Positions 40,749-50,010 of a stretch of 64,000 bases of DNA are shown in pieces (position 1 is the stretch's first letter; each line of letters begins with the position of its first letter). The notes below the pieces were generated by a model. It was not told where the DNA came from and did no database searches. It saw nothing but the letters and a program-made list of their open reading frames with translations. The stretch spans positions 1 to 64,000 of the forward strand of contig WGCU01000067.1 of NCBI GenBank assembly GCA_015493635.1, in the 5' to 3' direction. This stretch comes from Spirochaetaceae bacterium (GTDB lineage: Bacteria > Spirochaetota > Spirochaetia > B11-G9). A program made the position numbers and the translations under genes.

Positions 40749-42167
40749 CTACACAATTCTAAAATAATCAATTAAGGCACAGCGCCGTTCACGGGTAAAT
40801 GTCCGGGCACGGGTAAATCCTTCGCCCGTTGGACTTGCAATGGTAAAAGAAGTAAACCCCGCTCCGCCGAATCCCATTCCGTTAAAATTTGATCCGTTCT
40901 TTACAAAAAGAGAACAATTTACAAGCTTTGCCATCTTCGAAAGTTTCGCAATATTAAGGGAATGCATGGAAGCCGAGTGTCTGAAACCATGTTCCAGATC
41001 AAGCGCCAGATCAATGGCATCATCCACCGTATCAACCCTGACCAGAGGAATAACAGGCATAAGCTGCTCGGTCCAGAGCAGAGGATGAGAAGCATCAACC
41101 TCCAGAAGAAGAATTTTGGTTTCTTCGGGAATTTTCAGTCCTATCTCAGCAGCAATATAGTCAGCACTTTTACCCACATACGTCTTGTTCGGAGCGCCTT
41201 CATATCCCTTTCTGCCGGGATCCGCTATAACAAGATCGGTCACCTTCTTTATCTGGTCTCCTGTCAGTTCAAAAGCGCCTGCTTTTACCATTTCACTCTT
41301 CAACCGGTCGGCAACAGACCGTACAACAACAATTTCTTTCTCGCATATACATACAATATTGTTATCAAAGCCGGCTCCGTTAACCAGATCACGGGCAGCT
41401 TTTTCAATATCAGCCGTTTCATCAACAACCGACGGAGGATTTCCGGGACCCGCGGCAATAACCTTCTTTGATGTTTTCATTGCCTGCCCGACAACCCCCG
41501 GGCCTCCGGTTACCGTAAGAAGATTTATGAGAGGATGCTGCATCATTTCCTTTCCCGTTTCAATAGTCGGACTTTTAACGGTCGTAATGCAGTTTGCCGG
41601 TCCTCCAGCTTTTTGTATTGCTTCATTCAGCAGACCGACCGTGTAAACGGAAACATCTTTGGCAGCAGGATGCGCGTTAAAAACAACAACGTTCCCCGAG
41701 GAAATCATACTGATGGAATTGTTGATAATGGTTTCTGTAGGATTGGTACTGGGAGCGATAGCTCCAATTACTCCGTAGGGTGCACGCTCTGTGAGGGTTA
41801 AACCGTGATCATCGGAGAACACGGAAGGCTGCACATCTTCAACCCCCGGAGTCATATGCGCCGCAAGAAGATTCTTCTTGATTTTATCACCTGCTTTGCC
41901 CATGCCTGTTTCTTTAACCGCTCGTTCTGCCAGTTGATTGACATTTCCCTCCACCGTCCGGCGCATCCCTGCAATCATTGCTCTCCTGATCTCAAGTGAT
42001 ACTTCAGAAAATACTTTAAAAGCCTTCGATGCTTCATAAACAGCTTTGTCCATGGTATCAAACACTCCCGGTATAGTAAAACTACCGGAAGATGAGTCAG
42101 TAGAAACTGAATATTCTTCTACAACCTTCTCGACAATACCTTTTATTATCTTTTCATCAATTTCCAT
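40749..42167 (-). CDS. CoA-acylating aldehyde dehydrogenase (PduP/EutE-like) with N-terminal encapsulation helix
   Basis: GAIAPSTNPTETIINN, TGGPGVVGQAMKTSKK, FDNNIVCICEKEIVVV; N-terminal MEIDEKIIKGIVEKVVEEYS. Confidence 0.9.
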   Translation of the reverse strand: MEIDEKIIKGIVEKVVEEYSVSTDSSSGSFTIPGVFDTMDKAVYEASKAFKVFSEVSLEIRRAMIAGMRRTVEGNVNQLAERAVKETGMGKAGDKIKKNLLAAHMTPGVEDVQPSVFSDDHGLTLTERAPYGVIGAIAPSTNPTETIINNSISMISSGNVVVFNAHPAAKDVSVYTVGLLNEAIQKAGGPANCITTVKSPTIETGKEMMQHPLINLLTVTGGPGVVGQAMKTSKKVIAAGPGNPPSVVDETADIEKAARDLVNGAGFDNNIVCICEKEIVVVRSVADRLKSEMVKAGAFELTGDQIKKVTDLVIADPGRKGYEGAPNKTYVGKSADYIAAEIGLKIPEETKILLLEVDASHPLLWTEQLMPVIPLVRVDTVDDAIDLALDLEHGFRHSASMHSLNIAKLSKMAKLVNCSLFVKNGSNFNGMGFGGAGFTSFTIASPTGEGFTRARTFTRERRCALIDYFRIV

Positions 42168-42714
42168 ATATAAATCCTCTCATATCAGCATGAGGTCCGG
42201 GAATAACAACTTTCCGGTACAACTGCCCTTTATCCTCCGCAAAGGGAGCGGCAAGGTTCATTGCGTCTTCAATATCTCCCAGATCGCCTGAAAAGGTAAC
42301 AACAGCTTTACCGCCGTATTCATTTCCTGACAGAATGCCGAGGACTGTGATCCCTGTTGCCTTAACAGCCATATCCGCGGCCTCAATACCGGTGGTAATG
42401 GAAAGCGTTTCAAGGATTCCGAGGGATTCAGGTGACGCAGTAACTTCCCTCATCAGGAGAGCATTGACGATCTGTTCATCGATATTTTTCAGAAAAAGCT
42501 GATCAATCAACGAACGCTGACCTATATCAATCCCCCGTTCCATTGCGTATTCTACGGAAGCAACATCCCCTTCAATAATAATGAGGTACTTTCCGGGATT
42601 AACCGGTTCTGCCCTTACTATTGAAACCGGCGCGGCTTTCACCATTCCATCAAGTGCCAGGAGACCATCGGCAATACTGCTAAGCTCTAGAATTCCCAAT
42701 ACGTGTATGTTCAT
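42157..42714 (-). CDS. BMC-T shell protein (PduT-like)
   Basis: Two BMC domains: LGILELSSIADGLLALDGMVKAA and LGILETLSITTGIEAADMAVKATG. Confidence 0.88.
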   Translation of the reverse strand: MNIHVLGILELSSIADGLLALDGMVKAAPVSIVRAEPVNPGKYLIIIEGDVASVEYAMERGIDIGQRSLIDQLFLKNIDEQIVNALLMREVTASPESLGILETLSITTGIEAADMAVKATGITVLGILSGNEYGGKAVVTFSGDLGDIEDAMNLAAPFAEDKGQLYRKVVIPGPHADMRGFIYGN

Positions 42715-42998
42715 TTTTTAAAGACTATCTTCCCTTTTTCCTCAATGAGATCAATAATACCGACAATAACCGCGTCTACCGGTTTCTCTTTTGTTTCCTG
42801 GGTCTGTCTCGCAGAGCTGCCCCGGGCAACCATTACCACCTCTCCTGCTCCTGCATTCACCGTATCGTAAGCAACAAACACAGATCCGGCAGGTTCTCCC
42901 CGCTGATTACAGGGTTCCACAAGCAGGTATCTTCCTTCAGGTACTGTATCAGCCTGAATTGAAGCAACGAGGGTTCCTTTAATGCGGGCAGTTATCAT
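42711..42998 (-). CDS. BMC-P (EutN/CcmL family) vertex protein 3
   Basis: [54 protein letters not shown]. Confidence 0.9.
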   Translation of the reverse strand: MITARIKGTLVASIQADTVPEGRYLLVEPCNQRGEPAGSVFVAYDTVNAGAGEVVMVARGSSARQTQETKEKPVDAVIVGIIDLIEEKGKIVFKK

Positions 42999-43297
42999 GT
43001 ACGGTCATCCTTCCGGTAGACAATGCTGCCGTCCATTTCCAGATTATCAACAATACCGATCACCGCCGCATCACCGGGTTTACCGGTGGTAAGGCCGGTC
43101 TGCCGTGCGCTGCTTCCACTTACATAGAAGACAACTTCTCCCTCTCCGGCACCTACGGTATCCAGGGCAACAACGTATTCCCCCGTTCCCTTCATATCCG
43201 CAGGATCTATTTTCTCCAAAAGAAGCAGTTTTAACCCTTCAAGTCTCGGTTCCTTTGCGCTGGAAACAACGTTTCCTGTTACACGTGCAAGTACCAT
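42995..43297 (-). CDS. BMC-P (EutN/CcmL family) vertex protein 4
   Basis: [54 protein letters not shown]. Confidence 0.9.
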   Translation of the reverse strand: MVLARVTGNVVSSAKEPRLEGLKLLLLEKIDPADMKGTGEYVVALDTVGAGEGEVVFYVSGSSARQTGLTTGKPGDAAVIGIVDNLEMDGSIVYRKDDRT

Positions 43298-43300
43298 CGG

Positions 43301-43600
43301 TTATTTTTTTACCTTGTTTTGTCCAAGGGGAAATACCGCATCAACACTTTCATGCGGCCGCGGAATAATATGAACAGATACTATTTCCCCGACTCGTTCA
43401 GCAGCACGGTTTCCTGCATCCAGTGCCGCTCTTACCGCGGCAACATCACCTCGGATAATTGCCGTCGTATATCCGCCGCCTATCTTTTTATAATTTACCA
43501 GCTCCACCGCGGCCGCTTTAACCATCGCATCCGATGCTTCAACCATCGCAGCAAATCCTTTTGTCTCTATCATTCCCAGTGCATTTCCGGTTATATTCAT
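43301..43600 (-). CDS. BMC-H shell protein 1
   Basis: [51 protein letters not shown]. Confidence 0.95.
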   Translation of the reverse strand: MNITGNALGMIETKGFAAMVEASDAMVKAAAVELVNYKKIGGGYTTAIIRGDVAAVRAALDAGNRAAERVGEIVSVHIIPRPHESVDAVFPLGQNKVKK

Positions 43601-43612
43601 CTGTTTCTCTCC

Positions 43613-44230
43613 CTATTTTCCTGTTATATCGGCAAGTCTGGCTTCTACAATCTCTTTACTGACAAGAACTTCCGATTCCTTACCAGCTATATATATCCGT
43701 CCGTATTTCCCGTATCCGGTAACATTGATAATATTTATGTTTGAAGCCTTTTCCGCTTCGTTAGCAGCATAATATGCATACCCCGCAGGCTCAATTTCCA
43801 GAATAAAGAGGGTATCACCCCGCAGAACCATGTTTCCGTAACGTACTTTGTTTATCAGCTGGGCATGATGGTCACTTATATTTCTGATAAGCTGGCTTGT
43901 CAGAATTTTGGGCTTCAATCTGTCAGTTTCCTGCAGTCCCAGTTCATCCAGTACTGCCTGCCCTGCCTGCCGGGCGTCTCCCTGTCTGTCGGAATGGACT
44001 TCCAGCAGTCCGAAAGAACGTTCAACAACCTGAATCCCCGGCTGTACCCCTGTAGCTTTAAGAGCAACATCAGTAAGTCTGTTTATCTCAATCCCCGGAG
44101 CTATTTCAATAATGGAACAAGCCTGTCCCGCTACGGGAAAGTATCCTTTTGAAATGGTACACATGTACGATGCCATCTGAAGCTGCAGAGCGTCTATAAA
44201 ATTATATGTCCTCAGTTCTACATTATCCAT
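43613..44230 (-). CDS. BMC-T shell protein (CsoS1D/gated double-trimer-like)
   Basis: FFPVAGQ-type tandem BMC domain sequence (YFPVAGQACSIIEIAPGIEINRLTDVALKATGVQPGIQVVERSFGLLEVH; RYGNMVLRGDTLFILEIEPAGYAYYAANEAEKAS). Confidence 0.8.
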   Translation of the reverse strand: MDNVELRTYNFIDALQLQMASYMCTISKGYFPVAGQACSIIEIAPGIEINRLTDVALKATGVQPGIQVVERSFGLLEVHSDRQGDARQAGQAVLDELGLQETDRLKPKILTSQLIRNISDHHAQLINKVRYGNMVLRGDTLFILEIEPAGYAYYAANEAEKASNINIINVTGYGKYGRIYIAGKESEVLVSKEIVEARLADITGK

Positions 44231-44237
44231 ACTGTTC

Positions 44238-44525
44238 CTACTTGTTAAGCGGTAAAACCGCGTCTACCGTACTGTCCGGCCGTGGAATCAAGTGAACCGA
44301 AATTACCTCTCCTACCCGTTCAGCAGCCTTGCTTCCGGCATCGAGTGCGGCACGGACAGCAGCAACATCGCCTCGTACAATAACGGTAATATAGCCTCCG
44401 CCTGTCTCCTCATAACGATTCAGTTCTACTTTTGCCGCTTTTACCATTGCGTCTGCCGCTTCAACAACAGCTGCAAAACCTCTTGTTTCGATCATACCGA
44501 GAGCGTTTCCCTGTTTTTCTTCCAT
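44238..44525 (-). CDS. BMC-H shell protein 2
   Basis: [51 protein letters not shown]. Confidence 0.95.
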   Translation of the reverse strand: MEEKQGNALGMIETRGFAAVVEAADAMVKAAKVELNRYEETGGGYITVIVRGDVAAVRAALDAGSKAAERVGEVISVHLIPRPDSTVDAVLPLNK

Positions 44526-44543
44526 AGATCCTCCATCTATAAA

Positions 44544-44559
44544 TGTTATTTTTTTAACA
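44544..44559. promoter_or_regulatory. Candidate DeoR operator 1 (TGTTATTTTTTTAACA)
   Basis: TGTTA-N6-TAACA palindrome upstream of the BMC operon. Confidence 0.7.
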
Positions 44560-44678
44560 TTTATTGTTTTAGTATACTACATAATTCTACAGTGTCAAGA
44601 GTTGTGAAGTACCTTGTTCATTGATTCACAATATTATCGATACAATGATAAAAATAACTTGTTCAAATTGTAGAAATG

Positions 44679-44694
44679 TGTTAATTTTTTAACA
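44679..44694. promoter_or_regulatory. Candidate DeoR operator 2 (TGTTAATTTTTTAACA)
   Basis: TGTTA-N6-TAACA palindrome just upstream of the deoR-type gene. Confidence 0.7.
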
Positions 44695-44697
44695 GTC

Positions 44698-45477
44698 ATG
44701 ATACGAAAACAGGAAGAACGGCTTCAAACCATCCTCAATGTCCTCAAACTGACTAATCCGGCAACCATTAACAAACTGGCCCGGACGCTGGAGGTTTCCC
44801 ACATGACGATACGGCGGGACATTGAAATACTTGAACGCGAGCAGAAGGTTGAAGTGTTCCATGGCGGTGTCATGCTTCTAAACTCCGGAGAACCTGAATA
44901 TATGAGAGAGTATTCTCTCGCTGACGCTACGTCGATTATGCGTGAAGAAAAAAAGAGGATTGGTTTAAAAGCGGCATCCCTCATTGAAAATGACAGTTCA
45001 ATAATACTTGATACGGGCTCAACCACGGAACTCATTGCCAGATCTCTTTCCACGGACCTTTCCATAACCATAATTTGTTATACGCTTAACGTTCTTATAA
45101 ACGTGTCAAAACTAAAAGACGTGTATATAATATTTCCCGGCGGACACTTTCATAAAAATACATTGATGTTTGAAAGTGCTGAAGGGCTTGAGCTTATCAG
45201 AAAAAACAGAGCCTCAGTCGCATTTGTTTCCGCCAGCGGGATAAGCCTTTCCATGGGAGTTACCTGTTCCAACAGTTATGAGCGGGAGGTAAAAAATTCA
45301 ATTATGAAATCTTCTCTTAAAAAAATACTTGTTGCGGATTCTTCCAAATTTGATGTTGTCCACAGCACCTACTTTGCGGATATCAATAATTTTAACGAGA
45401 TTATCACTGATAAGGGAATCCCTGACCAGTACAGGGAATACTGTTTAGAACACCATATAAAACTCTCACTTGTATAG
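44698..45477 (+). CDS. DeoR-family transcriptional regulator
   Basis: HTH RLQTILNVLKLTNPATINKLARTLEVSHMTIRRDIEILE; sugar-phosphate sensor domain DTGSTTELIARSL. Confidence 0.88.
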   Translation: MIRKQEERLQTILNVLKLTNPATINKLARTLEVSHMTIRRDIEILEREQKVEVFHGGVMLLNSGEPEYMREYSLADATSIMREEKKRIGLKAASLIENDSSIILDTGSTTELIARSLSTDLSITIICYTLNVLINVSKLKDVYIIFPGGHFHKNTLMFESAEGLELIRKNRASVAFVSASGISLSMGVTCSNSYEREVKNSIMKSSLKKILVADSSKFDVVHSTYFADINNFNEIITDKGIPDQYREYCLEHHIKLSLV

Positions 45478-45489
45478 AAACCTGTATAT

Positions 45490-45527
45490 TAAAAAAAGGC
45501 CGCTTCCTTATAAGAAGCAGCCCTCTT
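45490..45527 (-). terminator. Stem-loop with T-run on the minus strand
   Basis: Plus strand reads aaaaaaaGGCcGCTTCcttataaGAAGCaGCC; on the minus strand the hairpin is followed by TTTTTTT. Confidence 0.65.
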
Positions 45528-45534
45528 CGTTTAC

Positions 45535-46317
45535 CTACATGGTCCGCCAGAATTTAAAATGCTCTTTTTCAATGGTTTTATAATCCGGAATCTGATAGTA
45601 CAGGCATTCCCCGCCGCCGGAAAAAGAAAAACCGTTTTTGATTAGTTTATAGGAGAAATTGTCAAGATTACTTGAAAGAGAAAGCCCCTTGTTATGTTTG
45701 GACGGGTATTTTTTCAATTCATAGAACCCGTCCCGTATGGTAGACGGGTGAAGGGTGGGAATGGGAGAAGGCTCAAAGGGGTTCTGTTCAAATCTATTGA
45801 CAAAATCAACAATATTAATATCAAACTGCGTATAAAACTGTTTCGGCGCACTCTTGGGATTATCAGGATTGGTAATATAATCTCCAAAATCCTTCTTGTG
45901 CATCTCCGAAAGGACAAGCATACGCATGGGAGCAATTTCCGCGTACAGTACAACATCTTGATCCATTGACTCATCACATGCACCTGGATTCAGGCCGAGA
46001 CAGTATCCTTCCTGAGTTGTGACATACAGAGTGCCGATAGCAGAAAAATCAACATGTTCAAGGACCCGGTAGGAAGAGATAAACTTCGTTGCTTTCGGTG
46101 TTCCATCCTCATGGGGAACAGTCTTCTCCAGGACTTCATCAATCCGGAAATAATCGTTCCGGTAATTCTTGTCTATTTCCGCAAAAATAACTTTCCCTGA
46201 ATAATGCCTGCTTGAACCTGATGTATAGTGTTTTGCGAACATCTCCGGATCTAGCTGCGACGCGACAAGCGCCTGATTAGGATACAGTATCATGTACAAT
46301 CGTTTTTCATAATCCAT
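45535..46317 (-). CDS. Conserved-looking hypothetical protein (260 aa)
   Basis: Long ORF with good start, followed by the terminator; no family recognised. Confidence 0.55.
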   Translation of the reverse strand: MDYEKRLYMILYPNQALVASQLDPEMFAKHYTSGSSRHYSGKVIFAEIDKNYRNDYFRIDEVLEKTVPHEDGTPKATKFISSYRVLEHVDFSAIGTLYVTTQEGYCLGLNPGACDESMDQDVVLYAEIAPMRMLVLSEMHKKDFGDYITNPDNPKSAPKQFYTQFDINIVDFVNRFEQNPFEPSPIPTLHPSTIRDGFYELKKYPSKHNKGLSLSSNLDNFSYKLIKNGFSFSGGGECLYYQIPDYKTIEKEHFKFWRTM

Positions 46318-46319
46318 TT

Positions 46320-48383
46320 CTACAACCCCCAGTAACTTTTAAGCATAGGCGCAATAACAAGTGAAATAATTGCCATAAGTTTAATAAGAATATTTAGTGA
46401 CGGTCCTGCAGTATCTTTAAAAGGATCACCTACCGTATCTCCGACAATTGCCGCCTTGTGAGCCTCGGAACCTTTCCCCTGGCTGCTGCCGTTCTCAATC
46501 ATCTTCTTGGCATTATCCCACGCACCGCCGGAATTAGCCATAAAAATAGCAAGAACAACACCCGACGCAGTAACCCCCAGAAGCGTTCCTGAAAGCATCT
46601 TCGGTCCTCCGAGGAATCCGATAAGCACAGGAGTTGCCACTGCAATAATTCCGGGAAGGAGCATCTCTTTCAATGCTGACGCCGTTGAAATATCAACACA
46701 CCGGCGGTAATCAGGCTCCTCGGTTTCATCAAGAATTCCCGGTTTCTCCCTGAACTGACGCCGGACTTCCTCTATCATCGCAAACGCAGCTTCTCCCACA
46801 GCATTCATTGCCATGGAAGAAAAGAGATACGGAAGAACAGCACCGAAAAGAATACCGACAATAACCTTTACACCCATAAGATCAATAACCTTTAACCCAA
46901 CCTGTTCCTTAAAAGCTGAAAAAAGGATGATGGATGTAAGAGCTGCAGATCCAATGGCAAAGCCTTTCCCGATTGCTGCCGTTGTATTTCCGACAGCATC
47001 AAGTTCATCGGTAATGTCCCGTACTTCCGGAGGAAACTCAGCCATCTCCGCAAGCCCCCCCGCGTTATCAGCTATCGGTCCATAGGCATCTACCGCCAGC
47101 TGTACACCGAGAGTCATAAGCATCCCCAGTGCCGCTATTGCCACACCGTACAATCCTGCAAAAAAGTAACTGACAAGTATTGCCGAAGTAATAACAACAA
47201 TGGGAAAAAAAGTGGACATCATACCTACTCCCATTCCGGTTATGATAGTTGTTGCCGCTCCGGTTTCACAGGATTTAACAATTTTCATGACCGGTTTTTT
47301 GTTGGTCCCGGTATAATATTCTGTCAATATTCCTATGGCACTCCCCGCAATCATCCCAAGAACCGAAGAAAGGAAGATACTCATGGAGGATATCGAACCT
47401 TCTCCTCTCAGAAAGAAAAAGGTAAGAAGAAAGGAGAAAACCGCTGCAATACCCGCTGCGCCGAAAGTACCTCTGTTCAGTGCGCTCTGAGCAGCTTTCC
47501 CGGGTTTTACCCGGACAAGACCGATACCGATAAACGCGGAAAGGATTCCGGCTACAGAAAGGATAAGGGGGAAGAGAGCCAGTTTCATGCGGAAAATATC
47601 ACTCCCCGCTATACCAACTCCGAGAATCATGGAACCAATAATTGATCCCACGTATGATTCAAAAAGGTCAGCACCCATTCCGGCAACATCACCAACGTTA
47701 TCACCAACGTTATCCGCTATCGTCGCAGGATTACGGTGGTCATCTTCCGGTATACCTGCTTCTATCTTGCCGACAAGATCGGCCCCGACATCGGCTGCTT
47801 TGGTAAAGATACCCCCTCCGACACGGGCAAAAAGAGCCATGGAACTTGCACCGAGACTGAAGCCCGAAATAACCGGTAGTATAGTACCGGCCAGATCACC
47901 TACTTCACCGCCGATAAAGAGCCTGCTAAGGGTTAAAAGGATTAAAATACCGAGCATTGCAAGACCGACAACACTCATTCCCATAATGCTTCCACCGAAA
48001 AAGGCTACTTTCAAAGCAGGAACAAGTCCACCCTGGGCAGCATGAGTTGTCCGTGAATTCGATGCCGTTGCAACTCTCATACCGATAAACCCGGCAAGAG
48101 CTGACGCTGAAGCACCGACAACAAAGGATACCGCCTGAAACCTCAGGTACCCCTTGTTAGCCAAAGCGAGAAACAATGCAACGATGGTAACAAAAGGAAC
48201 AAGAACCTTATATTCCCGTACAAGAAAAGCCATTGCGCCATCTGCCACATACCCGCTGATCCGGATCAATGTTTTGTTTTCCACCGGCTGCCGGTAGATC
48301 CATTTCGTCTTTACCAGTGCGTATCCTAACGCCAGAAGGCTTCCGCCTGCAACAACAATAAGTGTTACGATAAATATGCTCAT
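46320..48383 (-). CDS. hppA: Membrane-bound ion-pumping pyrophosphatase
   Basis: [80 protein letters not shown]. Confidence 0.95.
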   Translation of the reverse strand: MSIFIVTLIVVAGGSLLALGYALVKTKWIYRQPVENKTLIRISGYVADGAMAFLVREYKVLVPFVTIVALFLALANKGYLRFQAVSFVVGASASALAGFIGMRVATASNSRTTHAAQGGLVPALKVAFFGGSIMGMSVVGLAMLGILILLTLSRLFIGGEVGDLAGTILPVISGFSLGASSMALFARVGGGIFTKAADVGADLVGKIEAGIPEDDHRNPATIADNVGDNVGDVAGMGADLFESYVGSIIGSMILGVGIAGSDIFRMKLALFPLILSVAGILSAFIGIGLVRVKPGKAAQSALNRGTFGAAGIAAVFSFLLTFFFLRGEGSISSMSIFLSSVLGMIAGSAIGILTEYYTGTNKKPVMKIVKSCETGAATTIITGMGVGMMSTFFPIVVITSAILVSYFFAGLYGVAIAALGMLMTLGVQLAVDAYGPIADNAGGLAEMAEFPPEVRDITDELDAVGNTTAAIGKGFAIGSAALTSIILFSAFKEQVGLKVIDLMGVKVIVGILFGAVLPYLFSSMAMNAVGEAAFAMIEEVRRQFREKPGILDETEEPDYRRCVDISTASALKEMLLPGIIAVATPVLIGFLGGPKMLSGTLLGVTASGVVLAIFMANSGGAWDNAKKMIENGSSQGKGSEAHKAAIVGDTVGDPFKDTAGPSLNILIKLMAIISLVIAPMLKSYWGL

Positions 48384-48491
48384 AAACCATCCTTAAATAT
48401 GAAATTTTATATAGGGATCAATCATGATACAGGAAAACAGAAAATTTTTCCAGTTTTTTACCATAATTTTTTTTTATAGCCGGTATAAGCA

Positions 48492-50000
48492 CTAATGCTT
48501 GAAGTGCCGGATACCGGTAAAAACCATAGGAATCCCCGCATTATTGCAGACCTCGATGGAATCTTTGTCTCTCACTGATCCCCCCGGCTGCATTATAGCG
48601 GCAATTCCGTACCTGGCAGCTTCCCCGGCCACATCATTGAAAGGCATAAAGGCATCAGATACCATTACCGCGTCTTTAATACCCTTTTCAGCAGCCCGCT
48701 CAAACGCCTGCTGAGCCGCCCATATCCGGCTTACCTGTCCGGAACCGACACCAAGGACCTGCTTATCCTTTACCACAACAATGGCGTTCGATTTTACATA
48801 TTTGCAGATAATTTCACCAAAAAAGAGATCCGACAGCTGTTCCTCCGTTGGTAAAGTACGGGTAACAAACTCCGGTGTTTCATGATTCATACGGTCTCGT
48901 TCCTGCACCAGAATACCGCCGTCCACCGCTATCATTTCAACAGTATCAGCAGGTGCTTTTTCCGCCTGTATAAGCCTGATATTCTTCTTTTTTTTAAGAT
49001 AATCAAGGGCATCCTCTGCAAAAGAGGGGGCTATGACAACTTCAAGGAAAATCTCTCCCATCTTCTCCGCAGTCTGCACATCAACCGTTCTGTTAAAAGC
49101 GACAATACCGCCGAAGATGGAAACAGGATCTCCCTCGTAGGCTTTCTCGTATGCCTCAACTACAGAATCGGCAAGTGCGGCACCGCAGGGAGTATTATGT
49201 TTAAGGGCACAGCAGGCTGTTTCTTTGAACTCGTTCACAACCTTCCAGGCTATATCCATATCCCGGTAGTTATTGTAGGACAGGTCTTTCCCGTGGAGCT
49301 GCACAAAACTGTTCATTCCGCCGTCACGCAGAAGCGAGCGGTAAAAAGCAGCTTTCTGGTGGGGATTTTCTCCGTAACGAAGATCTCTTGTCTTCTCAAA
49401 AGAGCCTTTAAGGAAAAGAGGAAACTCATCTTCCAGGAGGAAAGCGGAAACAGCCGCATCGTAGGAACTCATAAGGTTAAATACTTTTCCCGCAAGACGC
49501 TTCCGGTACGCGTAGTCGACATTGTCCGATGCGGTAAGGCGCTCTTCCACCCCCTCGTAATCATCAGGGTCGGTAACAACAACAACATCCTTGAAATTTT
49601 TTGCCGCGGCCCGGAGCATTGTAGGCCCGCCGATATCTATAAACTCAAGTTTATCTTCAAAAGAAAGGCTGCTCCGGTACTTTTCAAAAAACGGATACAG
49701 ATTGACCACAACCATATCAATAGGCCGTATCCCCTCCCGGGCCAGAGTTTCCATATCTTCAGGATTATCTCTCCGGGCAAGAAGTCCGCCGTGAACCTTC
49801 GGATGCAGTGTTTTGACCCGTCCGTCAAGAATTTCCGGGAATCCGGTAACTTCACTTATTTCGGTTACGGCAATACCGTGCTCCCTTAAATACTTGGCTG
49901 TTCCTCCGGTAGAAAGTATTTCCATATCCCTCTTCTGTAGAAATTCGGCAAAAGCAGCTATTCCGTTTTTATCATATACGCTGATCAATGCTCTTTTCAT
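48492..50000 (-). CDS. purH: Bifunctional AICAR formyltransferase/IMP cyclohydrolase
   Basis: [46 protein letters not shown]. Start at M20 of the ORF avoids overlap with guaB. Confidence 0.93.
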   Translation of the reverse strand: MKRALISVYDKNGIAAFAEFLQKRDMEILSTGGTAKYLREHGIAVTEISEVTGFPEILDGRVKTLHPKVHGGLLARRDNPEDMETLAREGIRPIDMVVVNLYPFFEKYRSSLSFEDKLEFIDIGGPTMLRAAAKNFKDVVVVTDPDDYEGVEERLTASDNVDYAYRKRLAGKVFNLMSSYDAAVSAFLLEDEFPLFLKGSFEKTRDLRYGENPHQKAAFYRSLLRDGGMNSFVQLHGKDLSYNNYRDMDIAWKVVNEFKETACCALKHNTPCGAALADSVVEAYEKAYEGDPVSIFGGIVAFNRTVDVQTAEKMGEIFLEVVIAPSFAEDALDYLKKKKNIRLIQAEKAPADTVEMIAVDGGILVQERDRMNHETPEFVTRTLPTEEQLSDLFFGEIICKYVKSNAIVVVKDKQVLGVGSGQVSRIWAAQQAFERAAEKGIKDAVMVSDAFMPFNDVAGEAARYGIAAIMQPGGSVRDKDSIEVCNNAGIPMVFTGIRHFKH

Positions 50001-50010
50001 CTCTTTTCCT

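Noticed and set aside
47680-47720. Short duplicated ATCACCAACGTTATC motif
   Set aside because: It lies in hppA and encodes the conserved DNVGDNVGD motif of pyrophosphatases, so it is explained by coding.
48882-49889. 335-aa plus-strand ORF antisense to purH
   Set aside because: Overlaps a strongly conserved gene entirely; no recognisable motifs or RBS support.
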